A DNA stretch of 64,000 bases from Dehalococcoidia bacterium (GTDB taxonomy: Bacteria; Chloroflexota; Dehalococcoidia; DSTF01; WHTK01): the NCBI GenBank assembly GCA_009377745.1, contig WHTK01000006.1:62001-126000 (forward strand), in the 5' to 3' direction. Of the stretch, positions 33,365-42,392 are shown in pieces. The position numbers and the translations under genes were made by a program. The notes under the pieces were generated by a model. That model saw nothing but the letters and a program-made list of their open reading frames with translations, made no database searches and was not told where the DNA came from. Within the stretch, counting starts at the first letter, position 1; every line of letters starts with the position of its first letter.

Positions 33365-33808
33365 GTGGAAGATGACCTGGGAGTCGACCTTGCGGAGGTG
33401 CTGGAGGTGGTGAACACCGCGGAGGTGTTCATCGTCATGTTCCATCTCTTCGAGCGGCGGCTGCTGGTGGATACGCGCACGTCGGATGGGTCGGCGCAAG
33501 AGGGTCCCCTGATCCGGGTCGTGGATCGGGTGCGCAGCTCAGATGAACGCTTCCGAGAGCTGCTCCGTATCCGGCCGAAGCTGCCGGCTCCGGACCGGAT
33601 CGTCGCCTTCCAGTGGCCGCGCAGCGTAAGGACTTTCGTGGCATCCGGTATCTGGGACGCGGTGCAGCAACGGGTCTGCTCGCTGGGGGGAGCCGAAACG
33701 ACCTGCATGGCCGTACTGGCCGACCTGCAGAATGAAGAGCGACAGGAAGAGGTCAAGGCCGTGCGAGGCGAAGAGCCTTACCGCACTTTGAGAGGGACGA
33801 ATAGTTGA
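33365..33808 (+). CDS. Conserved hypothetical protein
   Basis: 147 residues from GTG at 33365, the most likely start because the open frame upstream lacks coding character. Sequence features: an acidic helical start (VDLAEVLEVVNTAEVFIVMF), HLFERRLLVDTRTSDG, and a more basic middle part (RIVAFQWPRSVRTFVASGI). There is no signal peptide or membrane segment. I believe similar proteins exist in Chloroflexota, but I cannot name a domain. It overlaps the threonine aldolase start by 4 bp (TTGA), so the two are translationally coupled. Confidence 0.65.
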   Translation: MEDDLGVDLAEVLEVVNTAEVFIVMFHLFERRLLVDTRTSDGSAQEGPLIRVVDRVRSSDERFRELLRIRPKLPAPDRIVAFQWPRSVRTFVASGIWDAVQQRVCSLGGAETTCMAVLADLQNEERQEEVKAVRGEEPYRTLRGTNS

Positions 33809-34848
33809 GTGAGGCACGCAGAGTAGACCTGCGCAGTGACACCGTTACGCACCCGACGCCGGCTATGCGACAGGCGATGGTCAACGCCGAGTTGGGCGAC
33901 GACGTGCTGGGCGATGACCCGACGGCGAAGCGCCTGGAGGCGATGGCGGCGGAGCGTCTGGGCAAAGAGGCGGCGCTCATTGTCCCCAGCGGGACGATGG
34001 CGAACCTGATCTCGCTGCTGGTGTACGCGCGCCGCGGCGACGAGGTGATCGTTGGCAGCCAGGCGCACGTGCTGCAGGTCGAAGTCGGCGGGGCGGCAGG
34101 GCTGGGCGGCGTGCTGCTGCGGGCGGCCCATAACGACGAGCGCGGCAGGATGGACCTGGACGAGGTACGGAGCATGATTCGGCCACCGGCCCAGTACGGC
34201 CCGCGCACGGCGGCGATCTTCATGGAGAACACGCATAACCTCTGCAACGGCTCACCGCTGTCGGCCAGCTACACGGCGCAGGTCGCGGCCATCGCCCACG
34301 AGGCGGGCGCGGCGCTGCACATCGATGGTGCGCGCATATTCAACGCCGCCGTGGCGCAGGAGACGACGCCGGCCGAGCTGGCCAGAGACGCGGACTCAGC
34401 CAGCTTCTGCCTCTCGAAGGGGCTATCCTGCCCCATCGGTTCCGTGCTTACCGGCAGTGAGGAATACATCCAGCAGGCGCGACGTATCCGGCGGACGGTC
34501 GGCGGTGGCATGCGTCAGGTAGGTGTCATAGCGGCGGCTGGCATCGTGGCGCTGGACGAGATGGTCGACCGGCTGGCGGACGACCACGTCAACGCGCGGC
34601 TGCTGGCTGAGGGCCTCTCGAAGATACCGGGCATCAATATTGACCCCGCGCTGGTGCAGACCAACCTCGTCTTCTGCACGACCGAGGGCATCGATGGCAA
34701 CGAGCTGGTCTCGCGATTGCGCGAGCGGGGCGTGCTGTCCAGCGGCAGCCCCCAACGGCTGCGCATGGTCACCCACTACGGCATTGAGCGGGCGGACGTT
34801 GAGTACACGGTCGAAGCCGTGCGCGAGGTAGTCGCATCGCTGTCCTGA
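33805..34848 (+). CDS. ltaE: Low-specificity L-threonine aldolase
   Basis: 347 residues from TTG at 33805, which overlaps the upstream stop as TTGA. Family start VDLRSDTVTHPTPAMRQAM; the PLP lysine lies in SFCLSKGLSCPIGSVLTG; LHIDGARIFNAAVA carries the Asp that binds the PLP ring. It cleaves L-threonine and L-allo-threonine to glycine and acetaldehyde in the cytosol, or works in reverse. The trio of genes here is joined by two 4-bp overlaps, all with non-ATG starts. Confidence 0.93.
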   Translation: MSEARRVDLRSDTVTHPTPAMRQAMVNAELGDDVLGDDPTAKRLEAMAAERLGKEAALIVPSGTMANLISLLVYARRGDEVIVGSQAHVLQVEVGGAAGLGGVLLRAAHNDERGRMDLDEVRSMIRPPAQYGPRTAAIFMENTHNLCNGSPLSASYTAQVAAIAHEAGAALHIDGARIFNAAVAQETTPAELARDADSASFCLSKGLSCPIGSVLTGSEEYIQQARRIRRTVGGGMRQVGVIAAAGIVALDEMVDRLADDHVNARLLAEGLSKIPGINIDPALVQTNLVFCTTEGIDGNELVSRLRERGVLSSGSPQRLRMVTHYGIERADVEYTVEAVREVVASLS

Positions 34849-35555
34849 GCCGCCGTCCTTTCTTCATCGCATCCCTCGCCTCACTGGCATTGCTGGCCGC
34901 GTCCTGCGGTGGCGACTCGGGTCCGCCGACCTCGGACATCGTCACAACGATCCCCTGGCAGGCGGATGAGCAGCTGCAGTACATCCTGATCAACGAGGAC
35001 GGCGACCGGCTGGCGGAGGGCGTGCTGCTAGTCGATGTCATCGGTGAACGGACGAACCTGGCGCAAAGCTTCGGCAACGCGACAGAGACAAACCGCGATG
35101 ACCTGACGGTGAACGTCGATAGCCGGACGTTGAAGCCGTTCTCCAGCAACCGGCGCATCGTCAATGGCGATGAGATCGAGACGATTGAGGTGACGTACAC
35201 GGAGGCGGGGGCGCTGATCAAGCAAGGCGACCGCCAGAGCGGCCTGACAGTGCCGGAGCACGCCTACGACAACGACACGTCATTGTTCTTGTGGCGCACG
35301 ATCCCGTTTGCGGAGGGCTACGAGGCCAGCTACACGACCGTAATCACGAACCGTCGCAGCCGTCACAAGGTGGTGCTGGAGGTGACGGGCAAGGAGACGG
35401 TGACGGTGCCGGCGGGCGAGTTCAGCGCCTGGCGGCTGGAGATCCGCACCGAGAACGCCAAGCAGACAGCGTGGTACGCGGATACGCCGACCCGGCCCCT
35501 GGTGCGTTACGACAACGACCGCGGGCAATTCTTCGAGCTGGTGTCTCGGCCTTAG
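34845..35555 (+). CDS. Lipoprotein of unknown function, apparent CTG start
   Basis: 236 residues if translation starts at CTG 34845, which overlaps the threonine aldolase stop as CTGA. Only this start gives a complete lipoprotein signal: basic N-terminus SRR, hydrophobic FFIASLASLALLAASC with lipobox LAAS-C. Starting at the first canonical codon, TTG at 34890, would leave only five residues before the Cys and no n-region. The mature part is beta-rich (QLQYILINEDGDRLAEGVL, VVLEVTGKETVTVPAGEFSA) and resembles DUF3108-like outer-surface proteins in style, but I do not recognise it firmly. It should be anchored on the outer face of the membrane. Confidence 0.75.
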   Translation: MSRRPFFIASLASLALLAASCGGDSGPPTSDIVTTIPWQADEQLQYILINEDGDRLAEGVLLVDVIGERTNLAQSFGNATETNRDDLTVNVDSRTLKPFSSNRRIVNGDEIETIEVTYTEAGALIKQGDRQSGLTVPEHAYDNDTSLFLWRTIPFAEGYEASYTTVITNRRSRHKVVLEVTGKETVTVPAGEFSAWRLEIRTENAKQTAWYADTPTRPLVRYDNDRGQFFELVSRP

Positions 35556-35639
35556 GGGCAGGGCAGGCGAGGTCGCAGTACTTCAACCTGGACGGCTGGG
35601 GCAGGCGGACGAGTCTGACGGATGCCCACTCCTGACGAC

Positions 35640-35749
35640 GGGCAGATCAAAGGCGCACGCCCTTCGATGAGGTTAGGATGCACCTCGGCTGGTGCCAATG
35701 GCTCGCAACGACAGTAGCGACGTAGGGGCCGCAGCATGCTGCGCAGTAC
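35640..35749. repeat. Composite intergenic repeat, copy 1
   Basis: CAGATCAAAGG (from about 35643), the 16-mer ATGGCTCGCAACGACA (35698-35713) and a degenerate form of the palindrome at 19691 (35722-35749, GTAGGGGCCGCAGCATGC and its near complement) lie in a row. The same order is found at 38830-38908. It occupies the space between two convergent genes. Confidence 0.6.
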
Positions 35750-35773
35750 GGTGGGCCGGCGATGGTGTTTGAG

Positions 35774-36358
35774 CTACTTCCAGAGGCAGCCGCGGGCGGC
35801 GGTCCGCGCCTGGTCTTCGAGCGCGATGATTTGGTCGCGGTAGCGGCCGTCGTCGCGCCAGGCACCGGCGAAGCCCTCGGCGACTAGCGTGGCGTCGACG
35901 GATGTGCCATCGGCCAGGAAGATGTAGCGCAGGAGCCGGCCGAAATCGTCCTGATCGCGCGTATCCGGCAAGAGCAGGACACGGGAGCCGATGAGGCTGG
36001 CGTTGCGGTCGATGGCCTCGCGATAACACCGGTCGCCGCGCTCCGGAGTATCGATGCCGAAGTAGCGGACGTAGCGGATGGTACCTTCGAGATTGACCTC
36101 GATCGTGTCGCCGTCGACGATCTCGATGACCTGTGCCTGCTTGAGGTCGCTGATTGCGACTCCAGGGGGCAGTGCCAGGCCGGTGGGTATGGCCTCGATG
36201 CTGGGGCGGCGGGCGTCGCCGCCGGCGATGAGGTAAGGGATGCCGGAGACGATTGCGACCAGGAGGAGGACACCAAAGACCACGTAGTACCAGGGGACCG
36301 GCCTGGTACGGCGCGGGCCGACGCGGGTACTGGGCGGCCTGAGGACGGGACGGGTCAT
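35774..36358 (-). CDS. Membrane-anchored thermonuclease (SNase-like)
   Basis: 194 residues. A single hydrophobic segment near 22-45 (PWYYVVFGVLLLVAIVSGI) anchors an exported nuclease domain. The SNase fold is clear: VIEIVDGDTIEVNLEG, VRYFGIDTPERGDRCY and DDFGRLLRYIFLADGTSVD, giving the Asp/Arg/Glu residues that bind calcium and cleave phosphodiesters. It should degrade nucleic acid at the cell surface. It is the last gene of the ABC operon and overlaps its neighbour by 4 bp. Confidence 0.88.
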   Translation of the reverse strand: MTRPVLRPPSTRVGPRRTRPVPWYYVVFGVLLLVAIVSGIPYLIAGGDARRPSIEAIPTGLALPPGVAISDLKQAQVIEIVDGDTIEVNLEGTIRYVRYFGIDTPERGDRCYREAIDRNASLIGSRVLLLPDTRDQDDFGRLLRYIFLADGTSVDATLVAEGFAGAWRDDGRYRDQIIALEDQARTAARGCLWK

Positions 36359-36927
36359 AGTCTGCGCGATCTCCCTGTTATCAAGCTTACCCCGAAGGCG
36401 CCCTTGGATGGGCGAGGCGGAGAAAAAGGCTCGTCGCCGGAGGAGATGGCCAGGCCGCGAAAGCGCTGGCGCTCACCAATCGCGAGGCCGGCCATATGGA
36501 TGCTGGGCGTGAGATTCAGAGCCTCAACCCAGTCAGTGAGCAGGGCTTTGACCTCCCAATCGTAGGTCTCTGGCGGCGCGGCAACGGCGAGGCAGGCCGC
36601 GTAGCCGGCCATACCGCTGAAATCGTCTTCGATCTGGACGTCGGCGCCGGCCAGTCCCTGAAGGATGGGCGCGACGCGGGCTTGAAGGAAGCGTGTGTAG
36701 CGCTGATCGGTGCCGAAGGGCTCCAGGGCGCGGAACTCGGGCAGGATGAAGAGCAGCGCCAGGTCGAAGTCGGCGGCGGCATCACCCTCGATCAAGGCTG
36801 CAGAGACGACCTCGTCCAGTTCAGCCAGGCCGCGGGCTTCTTCGATCAGGCCTTCACGAGCCTGAGGGGTGGTCGAAGGGTTGAGGGAGAAGAAATCGGC
36901 GTGGAGGACCGGTTTGGTGTCGCTCAC
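36355..36927 (-). CDS. Hypothetical protein in ABC operon
   Basis: 190 residues, acidic in the middle part (EGDAAADFDLALLFILPEF) and ending in a basic tail (SLITGRSRRL). It has no signal peptide, convincing membrane helix or metal motif. I do not recognise the family. ATGA-type overlaps of 4 bp join it to the ATPase gene before it and the nuclease gene after it, so it is certainly co-translated with them. Confidence 0.6.
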   Translation of the reverse strand: MSDTKPVLHADFFSLNPSTTPQAREGLIEEARGLAELDEVVSAALIEGDAAADFDLALLFILPEFRALEPFGTDQRYTRFLQARVAPILQGLAGADVQIEDDFSGMAGYAACLAVAAPPETYDWEVKALLTDWVEALNLTPSIHMAGLAIGERQRFRGLAISSGDEPFSPPRPSKGAFGVSLITGRSRRL

Positions 36928-37790
36928 AGCGGCTCGTGGGGTGGCCCGGGAGGTTGATAGATGGCGGGACGGTGCATGCCGGGCCGGGCCCAGCGGTCAC
37001 GTTCTTCTTCAGAGACCGGCTGGGGCAGCTCGGTATCGCCGGGCATGGGCGGTAGCCAGGGCACATCGATGGCCTGGCGCTTATCCGCTTCGAAGGTCGT
37101 GACGCCGGCCTGGAGGGCACCGTCGGCCAGCTCCAGGATACGCTGAGCCTGCTCCATGACGAGGCGGTCGTGGGTAGTCGTGATGATCGTGACCCCCTCG
37201 CGCTCGATAACGTCGAGCAGGAGCTGGAAGATCGTCGCGGCCGTGGTGGAGTCGAGCTCGCCGGTGGGCTCATCGGCGAGGATTAGCGCGGGGCGGTTGG
37301 CCAGGGCGCGGGCGATTGCGACGCGCTGCTGTTCGCCGCCGGACATTTCGTAAGGGCGATGGTTGGCGCGGCGGTCCAGCCCGACGAGGTCAAGTAGCTC
37401 GTGGGCGCGACGGCCGCGCTCGCGGATGCCGGCCCCCGCGATGCGCAGGGCTACCTCGACGTTCTCGTAGGCAGAGAGCAGGGGCAGAAGGCCGAAGGAC
37501 TGGAAGACGAAGCCGATCTTGTGGCGGCGCAGCTCCGTGAGCTGGGAATCGGTCATGGTTGAGACGTCGGCGCCCTCGATGAAGACGTGGCCGGAGGAAG
37601 GCCGGTCGAGGCCGGCAATGACGTTGAGCAGCGTCGTCTTGCCGGACCCGGAGCGGCCGATGATGGCGACGAAATCACCGCGATTAACCTCGAAGGAGAC
37701 GTCCCTGATCGCCCGGATGATCTGGCTGCCGGCCTGAAACTCGCGCGAGACCGACTCCACGCGGACGAGGGGCTCGGTGTCTGAAGTCAT
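36924..37790 (-). CDS. ABC transporter ATPase (MacB/LolD type), second copy
   Basis: 288 residues. Walker A is [12 protein letters not shown], the signature [15 protein letters not shown], Walker [14 protein letters not shown], and the H-loop TTTHDR. The remaining C-terminal 60 residues are proline-rich (WLPPMPGDTELPQPV) and probably disordered. It pairs with the FtsX-type permease encoded upstream and powers mechanotransmission or export rather than classical import. It overlaps both neighbours by 4 bp. Two different ATPases for one permease suggest a heterodimeric motor. Confidence 0.9.
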   Translation of the reverse strand: MTSDTEPLVRVESVSREFQAGSQIIRAIRDVSFEVNRGDFVAIIGRSGSGKTTLLNVIAGLDRPSSGHVFIEGADVSTMTDSQLTELRRHKIGFVFQSFGLLPLLSAYENVEVALRIAGAGIRERGRRAHELLDLVGLDRRANHRPYEMSGGEQQRVAIARALANRPALILADEPTGELDSTTAATIFQLLLDVIEREGVTIITTTHDRLVMEQAQRILELADGALQAGVTTFEADKRQAIDVPWLPPMPGDTELPQPVSEEERDRWARPGMHRPAIYQPPGPPHEPL

Positions 37791-38725
37791 GCCTCCTCCT
37801 CTTCCGGGGCGGCGTCTTCAGGCAGGACTTCGACGTGGTCGCCTTCGAGGCGGATGCGGGCGCGCTCTTTGAGGTCGAGACGCTCTAGATATTCCTTGGG
37901 GATCTGGAGGCGGCCGGTACGGTCGACGACGGCGTACTCGTCGTGGTAGACGTAGGCCTCGCGCCCCTCGAAGGCCACGCGGCGGAAGCTCTCGGTGCTG
38001 ATGCGGCCATCGCGGATGGCGACGACACGGTCGATCTGGTTGGCGATCGCCGGGTCGTGGGTGACAATGACGACGGTGACGCCGAGCTCCTGGTTGAGCG
38101 TGTAGAGGACGCTGAAGATCTCCGACGCGGTCTGCGAGTCGAGCTCACCGGTAGGTTCGTCGGCCAGGAGCAAAGGCGGGTCGTTGGCCAGCGAGACGGC
38201 AATGGCGACACGCTGCTGCTCTCCACCTGAGAGACGGTCCGGCTTCATCTCCAGGCGATGGCCGAGGCCGACGATCTCCAGCAGCTCGCGGCCGCGTGTG
38301 CGGGCTGGGCCGGCGTCGATGCCTTCGAGGATCATCGGCAGCTCCACGTTCTGCAGGGAGCTGAGGTAAGGGACGAGGTTCCGGGCGGTCTGCTGCCAGA
38401 CGAAGCCTACCTCCTTGCGCCGGTAGGTCACGAGGTCGGCGGACGTCATTGTAAGCAGGTTGCGGCCACCGACGCTGGCACGGCCGGCACTGGGCGTATC
38501 GAGGCCGGAGAGGATGTTGAGCAGAGTCGTCTTGCCGGAGCCGGAAGCGCCGACGATGGCCATCATCTCGCCGCGACGGACTTTGAGGTCGAGGCCGCGC
38601 AGGGCCACCACTTCGAGGTCCTCCTGCTTGTAAATCTTGAAGAGGTCTTCGCAGAGGATGTAATAGGAGTCTTCGATCTGTGGCGTGGCGTCCGGCTGAT
38701 CTAGATTCACAGTCACGATCTGCAA
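37787..38725 (-). CDS. ABC transporter ATPase fused to AbrB-like domain
   Basis: 312 residues. The MacB/LolD-type ATPase covers about 24-245: Walker A G59-ASGSGKTT66, signature [15 protein letters not shown] at 165, Walker [13 protein letters not shown] at about 185-196, H-loop VTHDPA. A separate C-terminal domain (about 262-301) has the swapped-hairpin pattern of AbrB/SpoVT proteins: [20 protein letters not shown] followed by [19 protein letters not shown]. In DNA-binding AbrB proteins this domain binds DNA as a dimer; here it may instead drive ATPase dimerisation, or it could link transport to DNA or RNA binding. It is the first ATPase after the permease gene, 188 bp away. Confidence 0.88.
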   Translation of the reverse strand: MQIVTVNLDQPDATPQIEDSYYILCEDLFKIYKQEDLEVVALRGLDLKVRRGEMMAIVGASGSGKTTLLNILSGLDTPSAGRASVGGRNLLTMTSADLVTYRRKEVGFVWQQTARNLVPYLSSLQNVELPMILEGIDAGPARTRGRELLEIVGLGHRLEMKPDRLSGGEQQRVAIAVSLANDPPLLLADEPTGELDSQTASEIFSVLYTLNQELGVTVVIVTHDPAIANQIDRVVAIRDGRISTESFRRVAFEGREAYVYHDEYAVVDRTGRLQIPKEYLERLDLKERARIRLEGDHVEVLPEDAAPEEEEA

Positions 38726-38828
38726 TTCTATCGCAGGTAGGGTTTCGGCGCTGAGGGGGTGAGGTGGGGTGAGTACCTCGGGCCGAACCCCGTGGCATCC
38801 ACGAGCCTGGATGGATGGTCACGCCTGA

Positions 38829-38908
38829 CGGAAGATCAAAGGTTGCCACGCCTCGCTGCGGCGATGGCTCGCAACGACAAAAGGGGCGCGGCATGTTTCG
38901 CCATACGG
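38829..38908. repeat. Composite intergenic repeat, copy 2
   Basis: GAAGATCAAAGG, the 16-mer ATGGCTCGCAACGACA (38864-38879) and a degenerate palindrome remnant GGGGCGCGGCATG (38883-38895) follow each other as in copy 1 at 35640. It sits in the 188-bp gap between the permease and ATPase genes of an operon. Confidence 0.6.
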
Positions 38909-38913
38909 GATGA

Positions 38914-41900
38914 TTAGGCTTCGCCGATGCGGAGGACGCGGCTGAGAGAAAGTCGCGAGTAGAGCAGGACGATGATGCCGATGGTCACCATGAAGGCGGC
39001 GGATAGAACCAGCCAGGCCGCGCCGATGGTCCACCAGCTTACGTGAAGGAGCATGGGCGGCAGCACCTCGCCCCCGGTCTCGCTGACGCCCATGTAGCGG
39101 ATCATCAGGGCGCCGAGGCGCAGGCCCATGACGGTGCCGGCCGCCATCCCCAGGCCGATGACGAAGACCTGCTCGAAGCCAACGACGGTGGCGATCTGGC
39201 GTCGCGAGAAGCCCATAGTCCGCAGCACGGCGAACTCCAGCGTACGCTTCTGGGCCGTGAGGTAGGAGTAGATCAGGAAGCCCAGGGCGCTGAGCAGCAG
39301 GATCGCCGCGAAGCTGATAAGGAGGATGCCCTCCCAGCCGGCCGCGACCAGCGGGTCGCTTTCCTGTGCGGCGCGGATCTCCTCGAAGCTGACCAGACTT
39401 GCGATGGTGCTGCCGTCGCGGAGAAGGGCGCGCGCTTGCGCCAGGGAGTCCGGACCGGGCTTGAGCCAGACCTCGTCGGCGTAGGTGAGAGGCGCGCGGG
39501 GGTTGCCGTTAATCAGGGCCTGCAGGCGCTCGCCGTTGGCGACCAGCGAGGACTCAAGACGCGGGTCCAGGAGCGTCGGGAAGAGGCGGTAGCTGCCGGC
39601 AATCTCGACGTCTATATAGGAGTTGTTGACGAACATGTTGCCCGTATCGCCGACGGCCAGGCCGGCATCGGTGAGGAAGGCCTCGCTGGCCAGGACGGCC
39701 AGGGGACGATCCTCGGCGCGGGGGCGCAGGCCGTGGGTGCCGGCCTGGGGTGAGCCGGCGGGGCGCCACTGCATCTCGATAGCGCCGCCGGGGATTTGAC
39801 GCACCTCGTCGTTGAGGGCCTGAGGCGTCAAGCCGCCGATCGGCTGCCAAGCCGCCGGGTCGTCAAAGGTGGCGAGACTGCGGGGCTCGGCGAAGGGCTG
39901 CAGCGTCCGCTCACGATCCAGAACAAGGCGGCTGGAGGCAAGGCTGCCCGCCGGGGCTTCGCTGCTGACGATCAGGTTATCGAGCTGCATTGCGCCGCCA
40001 CCGGCGGAGACGCGCGTGAAGAAGCGCACCGAAAGCGAGACGACCGTCATTGGCGCTTGCGGCGGTGAGGCCACAAACGGCGTGACGCCCGTGTCCGAGG
40101 CAGGTCGGGAGAGGTCGGCGAGGAGGAAGGTCCAGCCGGGCTGCAGCTCGGCGCCGTTATCGGGACCGAGGTTGAAGCTGAGGTAACGGCCGGTGGCGTC
40201 GCGGGCGCGCAACTCCAGGCCGATACGGCCGCGCAGATCGGTGGGGTTGAGCCAGACGCCGAGCCAGCGGGCATCGTCGGGGATGAGCAGCGGCTCGCCG
40301 GGCTGCGTGTCCTCGGCCAGTGTATCTAGCATGGAGCCGAGGGATTGGGAGGCATAGTCGTCGCGCAGGAAGGCCACGTCCGTGAAGGTCTCCGGCTCGA
40401 TGCCGAGGATGGTGAAGTTGGTGCGGTCGAAGACGTTGCCGCCGAGGCTGCCGCTGACGCGCATGACGGGGCTCGCGGCTTCGGCGGCAACTTGGCCGGC
40501 GAGGCCGGGAGCGAGGTCGTTGGGGCCGGAGATATCGGCGCGACGGATCTGGTGGATTCGTAGCTCTGAGCCGGACTCGTAGCCGGCGCGGTCGGCGTAG
40601 CTACGGTCGAGGGTGGCGCCGAAGCTGGCGGCGAACATGCCGACGGCGGTGGCGAGCATCAGCAGCAGGACGAGTCGCGAGTAGTGCACTGGATTGCGGA
40701 CAAGCTGCCACATGCCGATCAGCACCGCCGTACCCTGCGCCCTCGCCACGACCCAGGCGAGACCGCGCAGGACGAGCGGGAAGAGGCGCAGGAAAACGAT
40801 GCCGATGGTGAGGATGAAGAAGGCTGGGGTCAGGAGCAGGATCGGGTCGACGGACTGCTCGCCAAAGATTTCGTTGGTGACGAGACTGCCGCGGCGGTTG
40901 AGCTGGTAGAAGAGTAGCCCACCGAGCCCAACGAGCACGGGGTCGAGGTAGTAGCGAGTGAAGACCGGCTGTTTGGGCGGACGGGCAGAGCTGGTGCGCT
41001 GCTGGACGACCGTGCTGCGCGTCGCCTGGTAGGCCGGCCAGAGCAGCGTCGCGTAGGCGAGGACGGCGCCGGCGGCGGCCCAGAGATAGGCAGCGCCGGT
41101 TAGACGGACACTGAGGTTGCTGCCGCCGCTGAGATCGGCGAAGGGCGGCGTCTGGCCGAGGAGACTGATGACCAGCGCCGCGAGCGGCGGTCCCAGGCCG
41201 AGGGCTAACAGCAGGATGACCAGCCCTTCGACGGCGTAGATATGCATTACCTGTGAGGTGGTGGCGCCGCGGCTCTTGAGCAGGGCGATCTCGGACGCCT
41301 GACGTTCAATCAGCATGGTCGAGACCATGAAAAGGTAGTAGAGGACGATGCCGGCGATCTGGAGGACGAGCACCAGCAGCGGGATGCGGGTGAAAAACAG
41401 CTTCTCGTCGTAGCTCTCCAGGATGCCTGGCAGGACGGTCTCGACCAGGGTGCGCGGGATCGTGGTCTCAAGCTGGTCCTTGAAGGCGAGCAGCGACACG
41501 CGGACGCTCTCGGCGTTGCGCGCATCGACGCGCGACGTGTCAAGGTAGACGAAGCCTGAGAAGTCACTGGTCATGGTTGGCAGATAAGCCACGACCGCGT
41601 CGAAGAAGGTGGCTTCGGTGATGAAGAAGGGCAGCGTTTCCCAGCGATCGGTGGGGAAGCTGAAGAGGTCGGTCTGGCCGCGCCAGTACGGCTCGTCAAG
41701 ATCAATGGGCTCGACGAAGCCGACGATGGTCGCGGGCAAAGGCGCACCTTCGAGGGCCCAGAACGGGTGCAGGTCGAATCGCTGGCCGATGCTCAGGTTG
41801 AGCCGCCGCGCCGTGTCGGCGCCAATCGCAACCTCAATGGCTGGGGGACTGCCGGCGGGAGCTGCCGCGATGTCGGTGGGGAAGCGGCCCTCCGTGACGC

Positions 41901-42327
41901 GGATGTGGGTATCGATGCCGGTGAGGAACTGTAGGTGTGACCGGTAGCGCGAGTCGTCATTAACGGCGACGGCGCTGCCGGGAGGCGTCGGGAAGAAGGT
42001 CGAGCTACGGCCGCCGCTGGTAATCGAGCCGCGGACCAGGGGCCCTATAGCCTGGCCTGCCGACGCCTCGATCAACTCGAGGTTCTTGTCGTAGGTCTCC
42101 TTCTGGGATCCCTGGGAGCCGCTCTGGATGGAGACGTTGATCTCGTTCGGTCCGCGCTGGCGGATGGCGTAGGAGAGGCCGAGGTCGCGGATGGCGTCGG
42201 TGTAGATCGAGGTAGTCGACATAAGGGCGGCAGCGAGGACAGCGCCGATGACGACGGCGGTGAGCAGGCGGCCGTTGGCGCGGACGCGGCGCAGGACGAT
42301 CGGGAGGATGGTGAAGAAAGAGCTCAT
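38914..42327 (-). CDS. Large FtsX-family ABC permease
   Basis: 1137 residues. The N-terminus has a membrane helix (LLTAVVIGAVLAAALMSTTS) followed by a large exported MacB-like periplasmic-type domain. A first FtsX helix bundle is near 310-470 (LVLQIAGIVLYYLFMVSTML, QVMHIYAVEGLVILLLALGL), then a central pair of helices (ILLLTPAFFILTIGIVFLRL), a second exported part with a beta-sandwich stretch (LELRARDATGRYLSFNLG, MTVVSLSVRFFTRV), and a C-terminal FtsX bundle (AAILLLSALGFLIYSYLTAQ, WTIGAAWLVLSAAFMVTIGI). It is a fused two-domain permease of the kind paired with MacB/LolD ATPases, here the two genes downstream. The substrate is unknown; lipoproteins, lipids or surface proteins are likely. Confidence 0.9.
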   Translation of the reverse strand: MSSFFTILPIVLRRVRANGRLLTAVVIGAVLAAALMSTTSIYTDAIRDLGLSYAIRQRGPNEINVSIQSGSQGSQKETYDKNLELIEASAGQAIGPLVRGSITSGGRSSTFFPTPPGSAVAVNDDSRYRSHLQFLTGIDTHIRVTEGRFPTDIAAAPAGSPPAIEVAIGADTARRLNLSIGQRFDLHPFWALEGAPLPATIVGFVEPIDLDEPYWRGQTDLFSFPTDRWETLPFFITEATFFDAVVAYLPTMTSDFSGFVYLDTSRVDARNAESVRVSLLAFKDQLETTIPRTLVETVLPGILESYDEKLFFTRIPLLVLVLQIAGIVLYYLFMVSTMLIERQASEIALLKSRGATTSQVMHIYAVEGLVILLLALGLGPPLAALVISLLGQTPPFADLSGGSNLSVRLTGAAYLWAAAGAVLAYATLLWPAYQATRSTVVQQRTSSARPPKQPVFTRYYLDPVLVGLGGLLFYQLNRRGSLVTNEIFGEQSVDPILLLTPAFFILTIGIVFLRLFPLVLRGLAWVVARAQGTAVLIGMWQLVRNPVHYSRLVLLLMLATAVGMFAASFGATLDRSYADRAGYESGSELRIHQIRRADISGPNDLAPGLAGQVAAEAASPVMRVSGSLGGNVFDRTNFTILGIEPETFTDVAFLRDDYASQSLGSMLDTLAEDTQPGEPLLIPDDARWLGVWLNPTDLRGRIGLELRARDATGRYLSFNLGPDNGAELQPGWTFLLADLSRPASDTGVTPFVASPPQAPMTVVSLSVRFFTRVSAGGGAMQLDNLIVSSEAPAGSLASSRLVLDRERTLQPFAEPRSLATFDDPAAWQPIGGLTPQALNDEVRQIPGGAIEMQWRPAGSPQAGTHGLRPRAEDRPLAVLASEAFLTDAGLAVGDTGNMFVNNSYIDVEIAGSYRLFPTLLDPRLESSLVANGERLQALINGNPRAPLTYADEVWLKPGPDSLAQARALLRDGSTIASLVSFEEIRAAQESDPLVAAGWEGILLISFAAILLLSALGFLIYSYLTAQKRTLEFAVLRTMGFSRRQIATVVGFEQVFVIGLGMAAGTVMGLRLGALMIRYMGVSETGGEVLPPMLLHVSWWTIGAAWLVLSAAFMVTIGIIVLLYSRLSLSRVLRIGEA

Positions 42328-42392
42328 GACGTCGGGGTCATTCTGTCATGGGGGATGCAAGGCGGCAAAGGTGTGGGCAGTCGTTAACGGCG

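Noticed and set aside
36355..36927. Nucleotidyltransferase fold suggested by ADFDLALLF
   Set aside because: The required Gly-Ser and 9-13 residue spacing before the DxD is missing.
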